A stretch of 64,000 bases of DNA, from contig NZ_BMES01000001.1 in the NCBI RefSeq assembly GCF_014636935.1, forward strand, positions 1,369,782-1,433,781, given 5' to 3'. Positions 26,268-34,793 of this stretch are shown piece after piece. Numbering within the stretch: the first letter of the stretch is position 1; each line of letters starts with the position of its first letter. The notes beneath the pieces were generated by a model, which saw nothing but the letters and a program-made list of their open reading frames with translations, searched no databases and was not told the DNA's origin. Source of the DNA: Alsobacter metallidurans. Its GTDB lineage: Bacteria; Pseudomonadota; Alphaproteobacteria; Rhizobiales; Beijerinckiaceae. The position numbers and the translations under genes are program-made.

Positions 26268-27794
26268 CTAAGCCCGCCTGAAAGGCACACGCAGCGCCTT
26301 GAACATGCCCAGCAGCACCGCCGCATAGACCACCGCTCCCGCCAGCCCGAGCACGCACAGCTGCGCCTCGTTGCGTAGCGTCGGCAGCCCCGAAACCAGC
26401 GCGGCCGACGGCGCGCGCCCGGCGAGCGCCACGGCGGTCAGCGCCAGCGCCGCAACCGCCACGGCCAGCACGGTCCGCCGCAGCGCCGCATCCGGGGCCA
26501 GCAGGTCCCGCCGCGCGGCCAGGAACACCAGCAGGCCCACATTCACCCAGGCGCCGACGCCCGTCGCCAGCGCCAACCCGGCCGCCCCCATGGGGGCGTA
26601 GAGGGCGAGCTTCAGCAGCAGGTTCAGCCCGAGCCCCGAGAAGGACGCGATCAGCGGCGTGCGCGTGTCGCGCCGCGCGTAGAAGGTCGCCACCGCCGAG
26701 CGGATCAGCACCACGGCCGGCAGGCCCACCCCGTAGGCGGCCAGCGCCGCCGCCGACTGCGTCGCGGCCGCCTCGTCGAAGGCGCCGCGCATGAACACGC
26801 CGCGGATCACGAGGTCCGGGATCGCCAGAAACGCCACCAGAAACGGCGCCGAAAGCGCAAGGGTGAAAGCGACGGCCCGGTTCTGCGCCGATTGAGCGCC
26901 CGCGGCGTCGCCCGCGGCCAGCCGCTTGCTCATGGTTGGCAGCAGCACCGTGCCGGCCGCGATCCCGATCACCCCGACGGGGAGCTGGTAGAGCCGGTCC
27001 GCATAATTCAGCGCCGAAACCGCGCCGGTCGGCAGCAGGGACGCGATGATGGTGTCGGCGAACATCGCGATCTGCACGCCCGCCGAGCCGATCACGGCCG
27101 GCCCCAGCGTCCGGAAAAAGCCCTTCAGGTCCTTGTCGAACACGGGCTTGCGGAAGCCCGGCATCACCCCGGCGCGGCGCGCGTCCACGACTACCAGAAG
27201 GAGTTGCAGCACGCCCGAGATCGTCACCCCCCAGGCCGCCGCATGCGCCGCCGAAGGAAACAGCCACGCGACCAGCAGCGCCGCGATCACACTGAGGTTC
27301 AGCAGCACCGGCGCGCCGGCCGCCGCCGCGAACCGCCCATTGGCGTTCAGCACGGCCGACACCAGCGTGACGATGGTGATCAGCAACAGATACGGGAAGG
27401 TGACGCGCGTCAGCGCCACCGTGAGGGCGAACTTCTCCGGCTCGTCCGAAAAGCCCGGGGCCAGTACGCGCACCACCTCGGGCATGAACAGGATGGCCAG
27501 CCCGGTGAGCGCCAGCAGCGCCAGCGTCAGCAGCGTCAGGATGCGCCCGGCCAGCAGCGAGGCCGCAGCGCCGCCCTTGGTTTCCAGCGCCCCCGAATAG
27601 CTCGGCACGAAGGCGGAGTTGAACGCGCCTTCGCCAAAGATGGTGCGAAAATGGTTGGGCAGGCGCTGCGCCACGAAAAACGCGTCAGACAAAAGCCCCG
27701 CGCCCATCACGGCCGCGATGATCACGTCCCGCAGCGCGCCCGTGAACCGGGACAGCAGCGTGAAGCCGCCGACCGAAAGAATGCTTTTGACCAT
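26268..27794 (-). CDS. murJ: Lipid II flippase MurJ (MviN)
   Basis: A 508-residue inner-membrane protein of the MOP exporter superfamily that moves lipid II across the membrane for peptidoglycan synthesis. The N-terminus has FTLLSRFTGALRDVIIAAVMG and AFFVAQRLPNHFRTIFGEGA, both family signatures, followed by repeated hydrophobic helices (about 14). The ATG at 27794 begins MVKSILSVGGF. It starts 8 bases after the glycosyltransferase stop, so the two genes form an operon. Length is normal. Confidence 0.94.
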   Translation of the reverse strand: MVKSILSVGGFTLLSRFTGALRDVIIAAVMGAGLLSDAFFVAQRLPNHFRTIFGEGAFNSAFVPSYSGALETKGGAAASLLAGRILTLLTLALLALTGLAILFMPEVVRVLAPGFSDEPEKFALTVALTRVTFPYLLLITIVTLVSAVLNANGRFAAAAGAPVLLNLSVIAALLVAWLFPSAAHAAAWGVTISGVLQLLLVVVDARRAGVMPGFRKPVFDKDLKGFFRTLGPAVIGSAGVQIAMFADTIIASLLPTGAVSALNYADRLYQLPVGVIGIAAGTVLLPTMSKRLAAGDAAGAQSAQNRAVAFTLALSAPFLVAFLAIPDLVIRGVFMRGAFDEAAATQSAAALAAYGVGLPAVVLIRSAVATFYARRDTRTPLIASFSGLGLNLLLKLALYAPMGAAGLALATGVGAWVNVGLLVFLAARRDLLAPDAALRRTVLAVAVAALALTAVALAGRAPSAALVSGLPTLRNEAQLCVLGLAGAVVYAAVLLGMFKALRVPFRRA

Positions 27795-27802
27795 GATGGC
27801 CT

Positions 27803-28831
27803 TCAGGCCCGCCGACGATCGACGCCGAGGGGGCGCACCGGCATGGCCACGGCCGGCTGCTCGCCGAACCCGACCTGCTCGCCCACGATATAAAGCGGCC
27901 GGCGCTTCACCTCGGCGAAGATGCGGCCAATATATTCGCCGATCACGCCGAGCGAGATCAGCTGCACGCCGGCCAGGAACATCACCGACACGATCAGCGA
28001 GGCGTAGCCCGGCACATCCACGCCCCACAGCATGGTGCGGATGATGAACCAGATGCCGGTCACGAACGCGAAGGCCGACACCAGCGCGCCCACATAGGTC
28101 CACAGCTTCAGCGGCAGCGTCGAAAACGACGTGATGCCGTCGGCCGCGAAGCGAAACAGCTTGCGCGTGCTGAACTTGCTCATGCCGCCGACGCGGTCAG
28201 CCACGTCGAACGGCACGCCGATCGACGGGAAGCCGATCCAGGCATAGAGCCCCTTGGAAAAGCGCGCCCGCTCGCCGAGCTGCCGCAGCGCGTCCACGGC
28301 GCGCCGGTCCAGCAGCCGGAAGTCGCCCGCGCCCTCCGGCAGCGGCGTTTCTCCGAAGGCGTCGAAGAGGCGGTAGAACATCTGCGTCAGCTTGCGCCGC
28401 ATCGGGCTGTCGGCGCGCCGGTCGGTCCGCTGGCCGTACACCATCGCGTAGCCCTCGCGCCATTTCTCCACGAAGGTGGCGATCATCTCGGGCGGATGCT
28501 GCAGGTCGGCGTCCATGATCACGGTTGCGCGGCCGCGCACATGGTCCAGCCCCGCCGCGATCGCGATTTCCTTGCCGAAGTTCCGGCTGAACGACACCGC
28601 CCGCAACCGCGGGTCCGCCTCGTTGAAGGCCCGAATGCGCGCCAGCGTGTCGTCGCGCGATCCGTCGTCCACGAAGACGACTTCCCACTCGGAGGTGATC
28701 CCGTCCAGCACCGGCCGCAGCCGCGCCACCAGCGCGTCCACGTTCGCGCCTTCGTTGAAGACGGGAATCACCAGGGACAACTCGGGAGCGTTATCGGCCA
28801 AAGACTTGGGTCCAGGTTCAGGAAACAACAA
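27803..28831 (-). CDS. GT2 glycosyltransferase, polyprenyl-phosphate type
   Basis: A 342-residue membrane enzyme. The cytoplasmic GT-A domain has LSLVIPVFNEGANVDALV, VVFVDDGSRDDTLARI and the metal motif MDADLQHPPE. The C-terminal part has two membrane helices (LWTYVGALVSAFAFVTG and SLIVSVMFLAGVQLISLG) as in GtrB/ArnC/DPM1-like transferases that load a sugar onto undecaprenyl phosphate. The start is a TTG with a GGGGGGA stretch upstream; no ATG is available. Operon with murJ suggests a cell-wall or surface glycan role. Confidence 0.88.
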   Translation of the reverse strand: MLFPEPGPKSLADNAPELSLVIPVFNEGANVDALVARLRPVLDGITSEWEVVFVDDGSRDDTLARIRAFNEADPRLRAVSFSRNFGKEIAIAAGLDHVRGRATVIMDADLQHPPEMIATFVEKWREGYAMVYGQRTDRRADSPMRRKLTQMFYRLFDAFGETPLPEGAGDFRLLDRRAVDALRQLGERARFSKGLYAWIGFPSIGVPFDVADRVGGMSKFSTRKLFRFAADGITSFSTLPLKLWTYVGALVSAFAFVTGIWFIIRTMLWGVDVPGYASLIVSVMFLAGVQLISLGVIGEYIGRIFAEVKRRPLYIVGEQVGFGEQPAVAMPVRPLGVDRRRA

Positions 28832-28914
28832 TGTTCCCCCCGAAAAGAGCCGACATTGCGCCCTCGCGCAAGCGGAGGGTTGGGGGGAGGGCGCGACGCG
28901 CCATCTTCTCGGCC

Positions 28915-28995
28915 GTCATTGCGAGCCGGAGGCGAAGCAATCCAGTACTAAACGCCCGGCGTTAGCTGGATTGCTTCGCTGTCGCTCGCAATGAC
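28915..28995. repeat. Interspersed palindromic repeat, family A
   Basis: GTCATTGCGAGCCGGAGGCG to CGCTCGCAATGAC with inner arms GAAGCAATCCAG and CTGGATTGCTTC. It lies between the glycosyltransferase start and the sufE stop, on the path of sufE read-out. Confidence 0.85.
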
Positions 28996-29047
28996 GGAGA
29001 GAGCGGGCCTGATGCGACTGGCCAGTGCTGACGCCGCCAACGACCGT

Positions 29048-29476
29048 TCACGCCGCCGCGAGAGCTGCGCGAGCGTCCGTCTTGATGCGGTCCACCATGG
29101 CGCGGACGCCGTTGGAGCGCTGGGGCGTGAGGTGCGAGGCGAGGCCGAGCTTGTCGAATACCGTCTGGGCGTCCGTCTCCAGGATGCGCCGGGCCGGCTG
29201 GTCGGAAAAGATCGCCAGCGTTAGCGCCACGAGGCCGCGCACGATGTGGGCGTCGCTGTCGCCGAGATAGCGCAGCACGGGCTCGGGGCCGGTGCGGTCC
29301 ACCGCGCTGGTGAGCCAGACCTGGCTGGCGCAGCCGCGAACCTTGTTGACGTCGTTGTGCGCCTCGTCCGGCATCGGATTGAGCGTGCGGCCGAGCTCGA
29401 TCAGGTAGCGGTAGCGATCGTCCCAGTCGTCCAGGAGCTCGAAATTGTCGATGATCTCGTCGAGGGTCGCGTTCAT
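29048..29476 (-). CDS. sufE: SufE family sulfur-acceptor protein
   Basis: A 142-residue protein that accepts sulfur from the cysteine desulfurase SufS for Fe-S cluster assembly. The acceptor cysteine is Cys49 in KVRGCASQVWL. The N-terminal helix has ELLDDWDDRYRYLIELGR, typical of SufE. The ATG at 29476 fits the family start; a GTG eight codons earlier is possible. No suf operon is beside it; in many rhizobia sufE is likewise separate. Confidence 0.92.
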   Translation of the reverse strand: MNATLDEIIDNFELLDDWDDRYRYLIELGRTLNPMPDEAHNDVNKVRGCASQVWLTSAVDRTGPEPVLRYLGDSDAHIVRGLVALTLAIFSDQPARRILETDAQTVFDKLGLASHLTPQRSNGVRAMVDRIKTDARAALAAA

Positions 29477-29545
29477 GGCCGTCCGTGCGATGCTTCGCAC
29501 ACCATATAGACCGCGCAGGGGCGCCGGGACAGGGCGCGCCGGCCG

Positions 29546-29923
29546 CTAATCGACGCGCGGCGTTCGGGGCTCCGCGCCGGGCTTCTTGCGGGAAGGCTGC
29601 GCGGGCGCGGCAGGCGCCTTGGCGGAAGGAGCGTTGGCGAGCGTGGCCGGGCGGGTGGTGCTGCCCGTGACGCTCGGGCCGGCCGCGACCTCCCGGGCCG
29701 GCGCCGCGGGCGCGTCAGCGGGGTGGCCGAGGCCCAGAAGGGCGCAGCTCGCCTTGTCCTTCAGGCACAGCTGCATGGCGGCCGAGACGGCCTTTCCGCC
29801 CTGGTCCGCAACCACGGCGCGCGCCGCGCCGGCGAGGTCCGGGGCGGGCCCGGCCTGGTCTCGAAGCGGCGAAATCGCATACACGATCCCGACCGCGATC
29901 ACTGTTCTGAGCACGAAACCCAT
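29546..29923 (-). CDS. Small membrane-anchored hypothetical protein (DUF5330-like)
   Basis: A 125-residue protein. One N-terminal membrane helix or uncleaved signal (MGFVLRTVIAVGIVYAISPL), a short ordered part with two Cys (MQLCLKDKASCALLGL), and a low-complexity Pro/Ala/Lys tail of about 50 residues. It resembles DUF5330 proteins of Hyphomicrobiales, found in the same position beside sufE and a sensor kinase. GGGAC precedes the ATG at 29923. No known function. Confidence 0.6.
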   Translation of the reverse strand: MGFVLRTVIAVGIVYAISPLRDQAGPAPDLAGAARAVVADQGGKAVSAAMQLCLKDKASCALLGLGHPADAPAAPAREVAAGPSVTGSTTRPATLANAPSAKAPAAPAQPSRKKPGAEPRTPRVD

Positions 29924-30153
29924 ACGTCCCGCCGGCTGCCGCCCCACGCCTCGCACGCTGCGCCGCGGCGGCTTAAGGCTTCGTCAAGCGGCCCTGAATC
30001 AGGCCCCATCCGGCGGCTTAACGGTTCATTGTTCCTAACGAATATCTAATTTTCTCAATGGCTTGATTTTAGGGTTCGTTTAAGGCGCCCCTGCGAAGCT
30101 GCGATCGTCTTTTGAAGGAAAGCGCGAAGCTCCGCGCCGGTAACGAGTCGAGT

Positions 30154-31989
30154 ATGCGGCCCTTCGCAACGCTAGCCAAACAGCTCGGAGACCTGGTGCA
30201 CGCGAGCGCCGACGCCGAGACTCTGGCGCGCCCGCGGCACGCGTGGTTCATCGGTTCGCGCCTGGGGCTCGGCGCGCTCGGGCTGGCGTCCGTGCCGGTG
30301 CTCCTGGCCGTGATGGGCGGCGTGCGCGTCCCCGCGCTGATCGTGATCCTGGGCGTGGTGCTGCAGGCGGTCGCGGGCGTGCTCGCGTCGCGCACCGGCC
30401 GGCTCGGGGAGGCGCACCTCACATCCATCCTGGCGGGGGTGGCCACGCTGCTCGGCTACGCGGCCTCGGGCGACGGGCTCGCGTCGCCGGCGCTCGCGGG
30501 CCTGCCCCTGCTGGTGCTCGAGGCCGCGCTGATCGGGCGCATGCGCGAGATCCGCTACGCCAGCACGCTCGCCTTCGGGGCGCTGTGCGCGCTCCTGCTG
30601 CTGCAGGGGGGCGCGGACCCGGTCGCGTTCTACATGCATGTGGCCGTGCTCGCCTTCGCGCTCGGGATGGCGCAGCTGGCCCAGCGCGAGATGCGCTCCC
30701 GCATGGTGCGCGAACGCCGCCTGGCCGCCCACAGCCGCATGCTCGTGGACGGGTTCGGGGACCTGGTCACGCGCCATGACGCGCAGGGGAGCGTGTTCTA
30801 CGCCGGCCCGGGCGCGGCTTCCGTGCTCGCCTGCGCGCCCGGCGCGCTGCTCGGGCGCGGGCTGTTCGAGCGCGTGCACGTCGCGGACCGGCCCCTGTAC
30901 CTGATGGCGCTCGCGGACGCTGGCGCGGGCAGCGCCTTCTCGCGTACGCAGGTGCGCGTGCGCAAGGGCGACGGCGACCGCCCGGCCGCGCCCGTCTATG
31001 CCTGGATCGAGCTGCGCGCGCGGCGCGTGGAAGCCGACGCGGACGCGCACGAAGGCGAAGAAATCATCTCCGTCCTCCGCGATATTTCGACACAAAGGCA
31101 GCATGAGGCGGAGATCGACCAGGCGCGGTCGGCGGCCGAGGCCGCGGCGGCGCTGAAGGACCGGTTCCTCGCCACCGTCAGCCACGAGCTGCGCACGCCG
31201 CTGAACGCCATCATCGGCTTCTCGGAGATGCTGGGCGACGAGAAGCTGGTGCCCGCCGGCGACGCCCGCCAGCGTGACTACGCCCGCATCATCCACGTCT
31301 CCGGCGAGCACCTGCTGCAGGTCGTGAACGCGCTTCTGGACATGTCCAAGATCGACGCCGGGACGCTGACGCTCCAGCCCGAGCCCTTCGACGTGGACCG
31401 GCTCGTCGCCGTGGTCGCCGACATGCTGCGCCTCAAGGCCGAGCAGGCCGGCATCGACTTCCGCGTCGCCGTGGAGCCCGGCCTGCCCGAGCTCGTCGCC
31501 GACCGGCGCGCCTGCAAGCAGATCCTGATCAACCTGCTCAGCAACGCCATCAAGTTCACGCCCGCCGGCGGCCAGATCGTGCTGGATGTGCGGCGCGACG
31601 GCGACATTCTCACCATGGTGGTCGAGGACACCGGCATCGGCATCGCGCCAGACGACCTCCCGCGCCTTGGCGAGCCCTTTTTCCAGGCCCGCGCCAGCTA
31701 CGACCGCCCCTATGAGGGCACCGGGCTCGGCCTCTCGGTGGTGCGCGGCCTCGTCGGCCTCCACGCCGGCGCCATGCGCATCGACAGCGCACCCGGCAAG
31801 GGTACGCGCGTCACGGTCCGCTTCGGCCTCGATGGCCGCCTGAAGCTCTCGCCCCTGATGGCCACCCGCCCCGGCGCTTCTGCAGGCGTCGTGGAGCCGC
31901 TGCCGCTTCGGGAGCCGTCGCCGGCCGCCATCGTCACCAGCGCCAAGCTGCCCCATCCCCCCATCGACAGGGTGAAGAAAAGTGCCTGA
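30154..31989 (+). CDS. Membrane sensor histidine kinase with PAS domain
   Basis: A 611-residue kinase. The N-terminal third has about six membrane helices (residues 30-190). Next is a PAS-like domain (GFGDLVTRHDAQGSVFY through EEIISVLRDIS), then a dimerisation domain with the phosphoacceptor His344 in SHELRTPLNAIIGF. The ATP-binding domain follows with NLLSNAIKFTP, EDTGIGI and GTGLGLSVV. The layout resembles the PleC/DivJ/PdhS group of cell-cycle kinases but no single name can be given. Overlaps the next gene by 8 bases. A TTG 14 codons upstream is an alternative start. Confidence 0.85.
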   Translation: MRPFATLAKQLGDLVHASADAETLARPRHAWFIGSRLGLGALGLASVPVLLAVMGGVRVPALIVILGVVLQAVAGVLASRTGRLGEAHLTSILAGVATLLGYAASGDGLASPALAGLPLLVLEAALIGRMREIRYASTLAFGALCALLLLQGGADPVAFYMHVAVLAFALGMAQLAQREMRSRMVRERRLAAHSRMLVDGFGDLVTRHDAQGSVFYAGPGAASVLACAPGALLGRGLFERVHVADRPLYLMALADAGAGSAFSRTQVRVRKGDGDRPAAPVYAWIELRARRVEADADAHEGEEIISVLRDISTQRQHEAEIDQARSAAEAAAALKDRFLATVSHELRTPLNAIIGFSEMLGDEKLVPAGDARQRDYARIIHVSGEHLLQVVNALLDMSKIDAGTLTLQPEPFDVDRLVAVVADMLRLKAEQAGIDFRVAVEPGLPELVADRRACKQILINLLSNAIKFTPAGGQIVLDVRRDGDILTMVVEDTGIGIAPDDLPRLGEPFFQARASYDRPYEGTGLGLSVVRGLVGLHAGAMRIDSAPGKGTRVTVRFGLDGRLKLSPLMATRPGASAGVVEPLPLREPSPAAIVTSAKLPHPPIDRVKKSA

Positions 31990-32632
31990 GGTCCTCGCTC
32001 GCACCGACCATGATTTCGTTCTGAGCCAGGAGCGTCGGCCTCGGAAGGCGCGCGCCAAGCGCAAGCCTTCCCGCGCATCCTGGTTCGGCGCCCTGTTCCG
32101 CAATCCCGGCGTCACGGCCGTGGGAGCGGCGGGCGCGGCCATCGGCGTCGGCATCATCGTGAACGCCCTGGCGCTGCAGAACGCGCCCCATCCCGCGCCG
32201 CTGTTCGGCAAGGGCGCGGCGGACGTCGTCAAGGTCGGCGCCATCCCGCCCGTGTTGCCGCCGAGCCGTCCCACGGATCTGGGCAATAGCCCGACGTCAA
32301 CCGCCTCTGTGGTCGCCGCCGAGTCTCCGCGTCCGCAGAAAGCCTCCCTGTCGACCCCGTCCGCGACCCCGCAGCCGATCCCGCGCGACGCCATCGGCGA
32401 CATGCTGCGCGGCGGCTCATCCGGCGTGGAGCTCAACAAGGGCGTGCTGGCGGCCCAGAAGGCGCTCAACAAGCTCGGCTACGGCCCCGTGAAGGCCGAT
32501 GGCGTCATGGGCTCGGGCACGCGTCAGGCGGTGGAGCGCTTCGAGCAGGACCGCAAGCTGCCGCAGACCGGTGAACTCAATCCCCGCACCGCCAAGGCGC
32601 TCGCCTCCGCGTCGGGCATTGCGCTCGACTGA
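31982..32632 (+). CDS. Membrane-anchored peptidoglycan-binding domain protein
   Basis: A 216-residue protein. A basic cytoplasmic N-terminus (RRPRKARAKRKPSR) is followed by one membrane helix (VTAVGAAGAAIGVGIIVNAL), a Pro/Ser-rich linker, and a C-terminal PG_binding_1 domain (VLAAQKALNKLGYGPVKADG to ELNPRTAKAL). So the binding domain should face the cell wall. GTG start, overlapping the kinase gene by 8 bases, so the two are coupled and may work together in sensing or positioning at the wall. Confidence 0.82.
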   Translation: MPEVLARTDHDFVLSQERRPRKARAKRKPSRASWFGALFRNPGVTAVGAAGAAIGVGIIVNALALQNAPHPAPLFGKGAADVVKVGAIPPVLPPSRPTDLGNSPTSTASVVAAESPRPQKASLSTPSATPQPIPRDAIGDMLRGGSSGVELNKGVLAAQKALNKLGYGPVKADGVMGSGTRQAVERFEQDRKLPQTGELNPRTAKALASASGIALD

Positions 32633-32653
32633 GCCGCCCGTCAGGGTGCGGCC

Positions 32654-32998
32654 ATGAGGCTGCGCTCCGACATTTTCGTTTCCGCCTATATCCGCCGCTG
32701 CGCCGTGGAGGGCGCCCCCGCGGTGCTGCGCCGCCGCGGCGCGGCCGAGGCCGGCTCCGTGTTCGTGAAAATCGACCGCCTCGACGGAACCTGCGCGCTC
32801 TTTGGCCCGGCGCCGCAATCCTCCTTCGGGGAAGGCGAGGGCGAACGCCGCTTCGCCCGCCTCCACCCCGAACCCTTCGTCGAAATCCCCACCGCCGAGG
32901 CCCGGCTGGCGCGGGAAATCAAGTTCGATTCCGACCTCTGGATCATCGAAGTCGAAGACCGCGCCGGCCTCCCGCGGCTGGACCTCGTGGAGGTCTGA
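32654..32998 (+). CDS. DUF1491 family protein
   Basis: A 114-residue cytoplasmic protein with the family's typical MRLRSDIFVSAYIRRC start, VLRRRGAAEAGSVFVKIDRL, ARLHPEPF and the final FDSDLWIIEVEDR. Function is unknown. It starts 21 bases after the peptidoglycan-binding gene, making a three-gene operon with the sensor kinase, an arrangement I recall from other Hyphomicrobiales. Length is normal for the family. Confidence 0.85.
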   Translation: MRLRSDIFVSAYIRRCAVEGAPAVLRRRGAAEAGSVFVKIDRLDGTCALFGPAPQSSFGEGEGERRFARLHPEPFVEIPTAEARLAREIKFDSDLWIIEVEDRAGLPRLDLVEV

Positions 32999-33003
32999 GG
33001 CGG

Positions 33004-33129
33004 CGCCTTTCCCTTCGCCCCGGAACGGGGAGAAGGTGGCGCGAAGCGCCGGATGAGGGGTTGGTGGCCGGGTGCGCGTCGCACACAGGCGCTCACCCCA
33101 GCCCTCTCCCCTGTTTGGGGAGAGGGGGC
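33004..33129. repeat. Interspersed palindromic repeat, family C
   Basis: GCCTTTCCCTTCGCCCCGGAACGGGGAGAAGG, a GGCGCGAAGCGCC hairpin, then a CAGCCCTCTCCCCTGTTTGGGGAGAGGGGG hairpin. The first 65 bases recur almost exactly at 33357-33422. It follows the DUF1491 stop and may serve as its terminator. Confidence 0.8.
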
Positions 33130-33193
33130 AGGCTGCGGCGCGTGACCGCGATTGCCCCTTTGCTCTGCCGAAGTGGCTATTCACACACTCAAA

Positions 33194-33337
33194 CCCCCTC
33201 ATCCTGAGGAACATCGCCTCTCGGCGATGTGTCTCGAAGGACGAGGGACTTCAGTTCGCGCCGGCGAATCAGCCTGCTGGAAGCCCTCGTCCTTCGAGAC
33301 GCAGGCCCAAGCGGGCCTGCTCCTCAGGATGAGGGGC
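33194..33337. repeat. Interspersed palindromic repeat, family B
   Basis: CCCCTCATCCTGAGGAACATCG to TGCTCCTCAGGATGAGGGG, with inner arms GTCTCGAAGGACGAGGG and CCCTCGTCCTTCGAGACG. Flanked on both sides by near-identical family C units, giving a C-B-C block that fills the whole 490-base gap before the DUF6456 gene. Confidence 0.85.
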
Positions 33338-33350
33338 AATTGAGCGGCGG

Positions 33351-33474
33351 CGCCCGTCCCTTCGCCCCGGAACGGGGAGAAGGTGGCGCGAAGCGCCGGA
33401 TGAGGGGTTGGTGGCCGGGTGCGTGGCCCAGAGAAATCCTCACCCCACCCCTCTCCCCCGTGGGGGAGAGGGGG
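33351..33474. repeat. Interspersed palindromic repeat, family C
   Basis: Second copy of the C unit in this block, beginning GTCCCTTCGCCCCGGAACGG and ending with a CCCCTCTCCCCCGTGGGGGAGAGGGG hairpin, which could terminate the DUF6456 transcript arriving from the right. Confidence 0.8.
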
Positions 33475-33489
33475 GCAGGCTGCGGCGCG

Positions 33490-34287
33490 TCAGCCCACGG
33501 TCGGGCGGTAGTCCGGGGCACCCCACATGCGGGATTTTGCGGAGGCGGGGCCAGTGGCTTCGTTGGAGAGGCCGTAGTGGGTGGCGAGGCGGTCCAGGGC
33601 GATGCGCAGGACGAGTTTGGCGGAGCGGGCCGGCCAGGAGCGTTCGCGTTCCACGGTTTCAAGGCCCTTGAGGAAGCCGCAGACGTCGAGAACGACGCCG
33701 AAGAGTTCGCCGCCGAGCGCCCGGCCGGCGGCGTCGCAGCGTTGGCGGGCGGCGAGCGCGACGTCGGCGATGTGCTCGCGCGGCGGGCCGCGGCGGCCGC
33801 CGCCGGTTCCGCTCCAGTCGGCCGTGACGCGGGGCAGCATCTGGCCGAGCGTGATGTCGGCGCGCAGCCGTTCGCCGGCCTGGAACTGGGCGTCGTTGAG
33901 AAACGGCCGGCCGTCCTTGCCGGCGCGCCGGCGCAGCCAGGCGAGGGGGCTCTCGCTGTCGTCCACGAGCGCGACCTGGGCGGCGCCCTCGTAGTCGATG
34001 CCGCGCTCGGCCAGGGGACGATGCTGCGCCAGAAACTCGTGGTCGCGCGGGCCGCCCAGACGGCGGGCGCGGGCGCGGCCGGGCTCGGTCGCAACCAGCC
34101 GGCGGGTTGAACCCGCGCCCGTCCATGCGGCGAGGTCGGCCGCCACCAGCACGGCGGCCGGCTCCGCCATCGACGCCACGTCGCGCTCGGCGAGGCCGTC
34201 CCGGAATGCGGCGACGCGCAGGAGCAGGCGGTTCTCGGCGGCGCTACGCCCGGCGGCGGCGGGCTTCGCAGGATTGTTCTTAGGCAC
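33490..34287 (-). CDS. DUF6456 domain protein
   Basis: A 265-residue cytoplasmic protein. The C-terminal 160 residues carry the DUF6456 pattern: ESPLAWLRRRAGKDGRPFL, FQAGERLRADITLGQML, TADWSGTGGGRR and VCGFLKGLETVERERSWP. The fold looks helical and basic. The GTG at 34287 is chosen because GGAGAG lies 8 bases upstream and an AT-rich promoter-like stretch precedes it. The frame is open up to 34422, but that part looks noncoding. Function unknown. Divergent from the small gene at 34396. Confidence 0.75.
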   Translation of the reverse strand: MPKNNPAKPAAAGRSAAENRLLLRVAAFRDGLAERDVASMAEPAAVLVAADLAAWTGAGSTRRLVATEPGRARARRLGGPRDHEFLAQHRPLAERGIDYEGAAQVALVDDSESPLAWLRRRAGKDGRPFLNDAQFQAGERLRADITLGQMLPRVTADWSGTGGGRRGPPREHIADVALAARQRCDAAGRALGGELFGVVLDVCGFLKGLETVERERSWPARSAKLVLRIALDRLATHYGLSNEATGPASAKSRMWGAPDYRPTVG

Positions 34288-34299
34288 GATGTCTCTCCA

Positions 34300-34360
34300 T
34301 CGATCTTGAAAACGGTATAAATTCTTATATCTTGAAACAACGGTCCTCCGCAAGCGACCG
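34300..34360. promoter_or_regulatory. AT-rich divergent promoter region
   Basis: A short AT-rich island (AAACGGTATAAATTCTTATA and nearby) between the DUF6456 GTG and the divergent small gene, in otherwise GC-rich DNA. It holds several TATA-like and TTGAAA/TTTCAA motifs on both strands but no pair at exactly 17-base spacing, so exact promoters are not assigned. Confidence 0.4.
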
Positions 34361-34395
34361 GTCGTCTCACTGTTTTCATCGAGAGGAGGGCCATT

Positions 34396-34707
34396 TTGCC
34401 CCGCCATCCTGTTCAAGCCCAAAGAATTGACGTTCGCAGGCCGGCCCGCAGGGCGATTGCGCGGCTCGTCGAGTCAGGGAGTGAATCCTATGAACGCGGC
34501 CGTATGCTGCCGCGCCTGATCCCGCTCGGGCTTGGTCGGCTGCCCGCGGCGGAGCCCGACCGCAGCCGCGCGATCCTGCGGCTGCTCGACCAGGCGCTTC
34601 GCGCCGAGCGGGCGCTCGGCCGCGCCGGCCATTGGACCTATGACCTGAACCGGCATATCGGGCTGATGCAGGCCTTCAAGGCCGAGCGCGCGCGGAGCCG
34701 CGCATGA
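34396..34707 (+). CDS. Small basic hypothetical protein with TTG start
   Basis: A 103-residue, Arg-rich protein. The start is a TTG with a perfect GAGGAGG Shine-Dalgarno 6 bases upstream; an internal ATG at 34504 has no such site. The C-terminal half (AILRLLDQALRAERALGRAG then HWTYDLNRHIGLMQAFKAER) is predicted helical and looks conserved-type. I do not recognise a named family. Divergent from the DUF6456 gene and upstream of mucR's terminator. Confidence 0.65.
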   Translation: MPRHPVQAQRIDVRRPARRAIARLVESGSESYERGRMLPRLIPLGLGRLPAAEPDRSRAILRLLDQALRAERALGRAGHWTYDLNRHIGLMQAFKAERARSRA

Positions 34708-34743
34708 GCGCGAAGAGCCCCTGCGGCCAGACATCCGCGCATG

Positions 34744-34767
34744 AAAAAGGGCGCCAGCGGCGCCCTT
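34744..34767 (-). terminator. Rho-independent terminator of mucR
   Basis: AAGGGCGCC and GGCGCCCTT form a 9-base stem with a 3-base loop, followed on the minus strand by a run of five T. It lies about 27 bases past the mucR stop codon, and the strand of the T-run fits mucR. Confidence 0.85.
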
Positions 34768-34793
34768 CATCTGCGTGTTCGCCCGGAAGGCGG

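Noticed and set aside
30112-30153. TTG start for the sensor kinase 14 codons upstream
   Set aside because: No good ribosome site precedes it and the added residues show no domain; the ATG at 30154 is preferred, though not proven.
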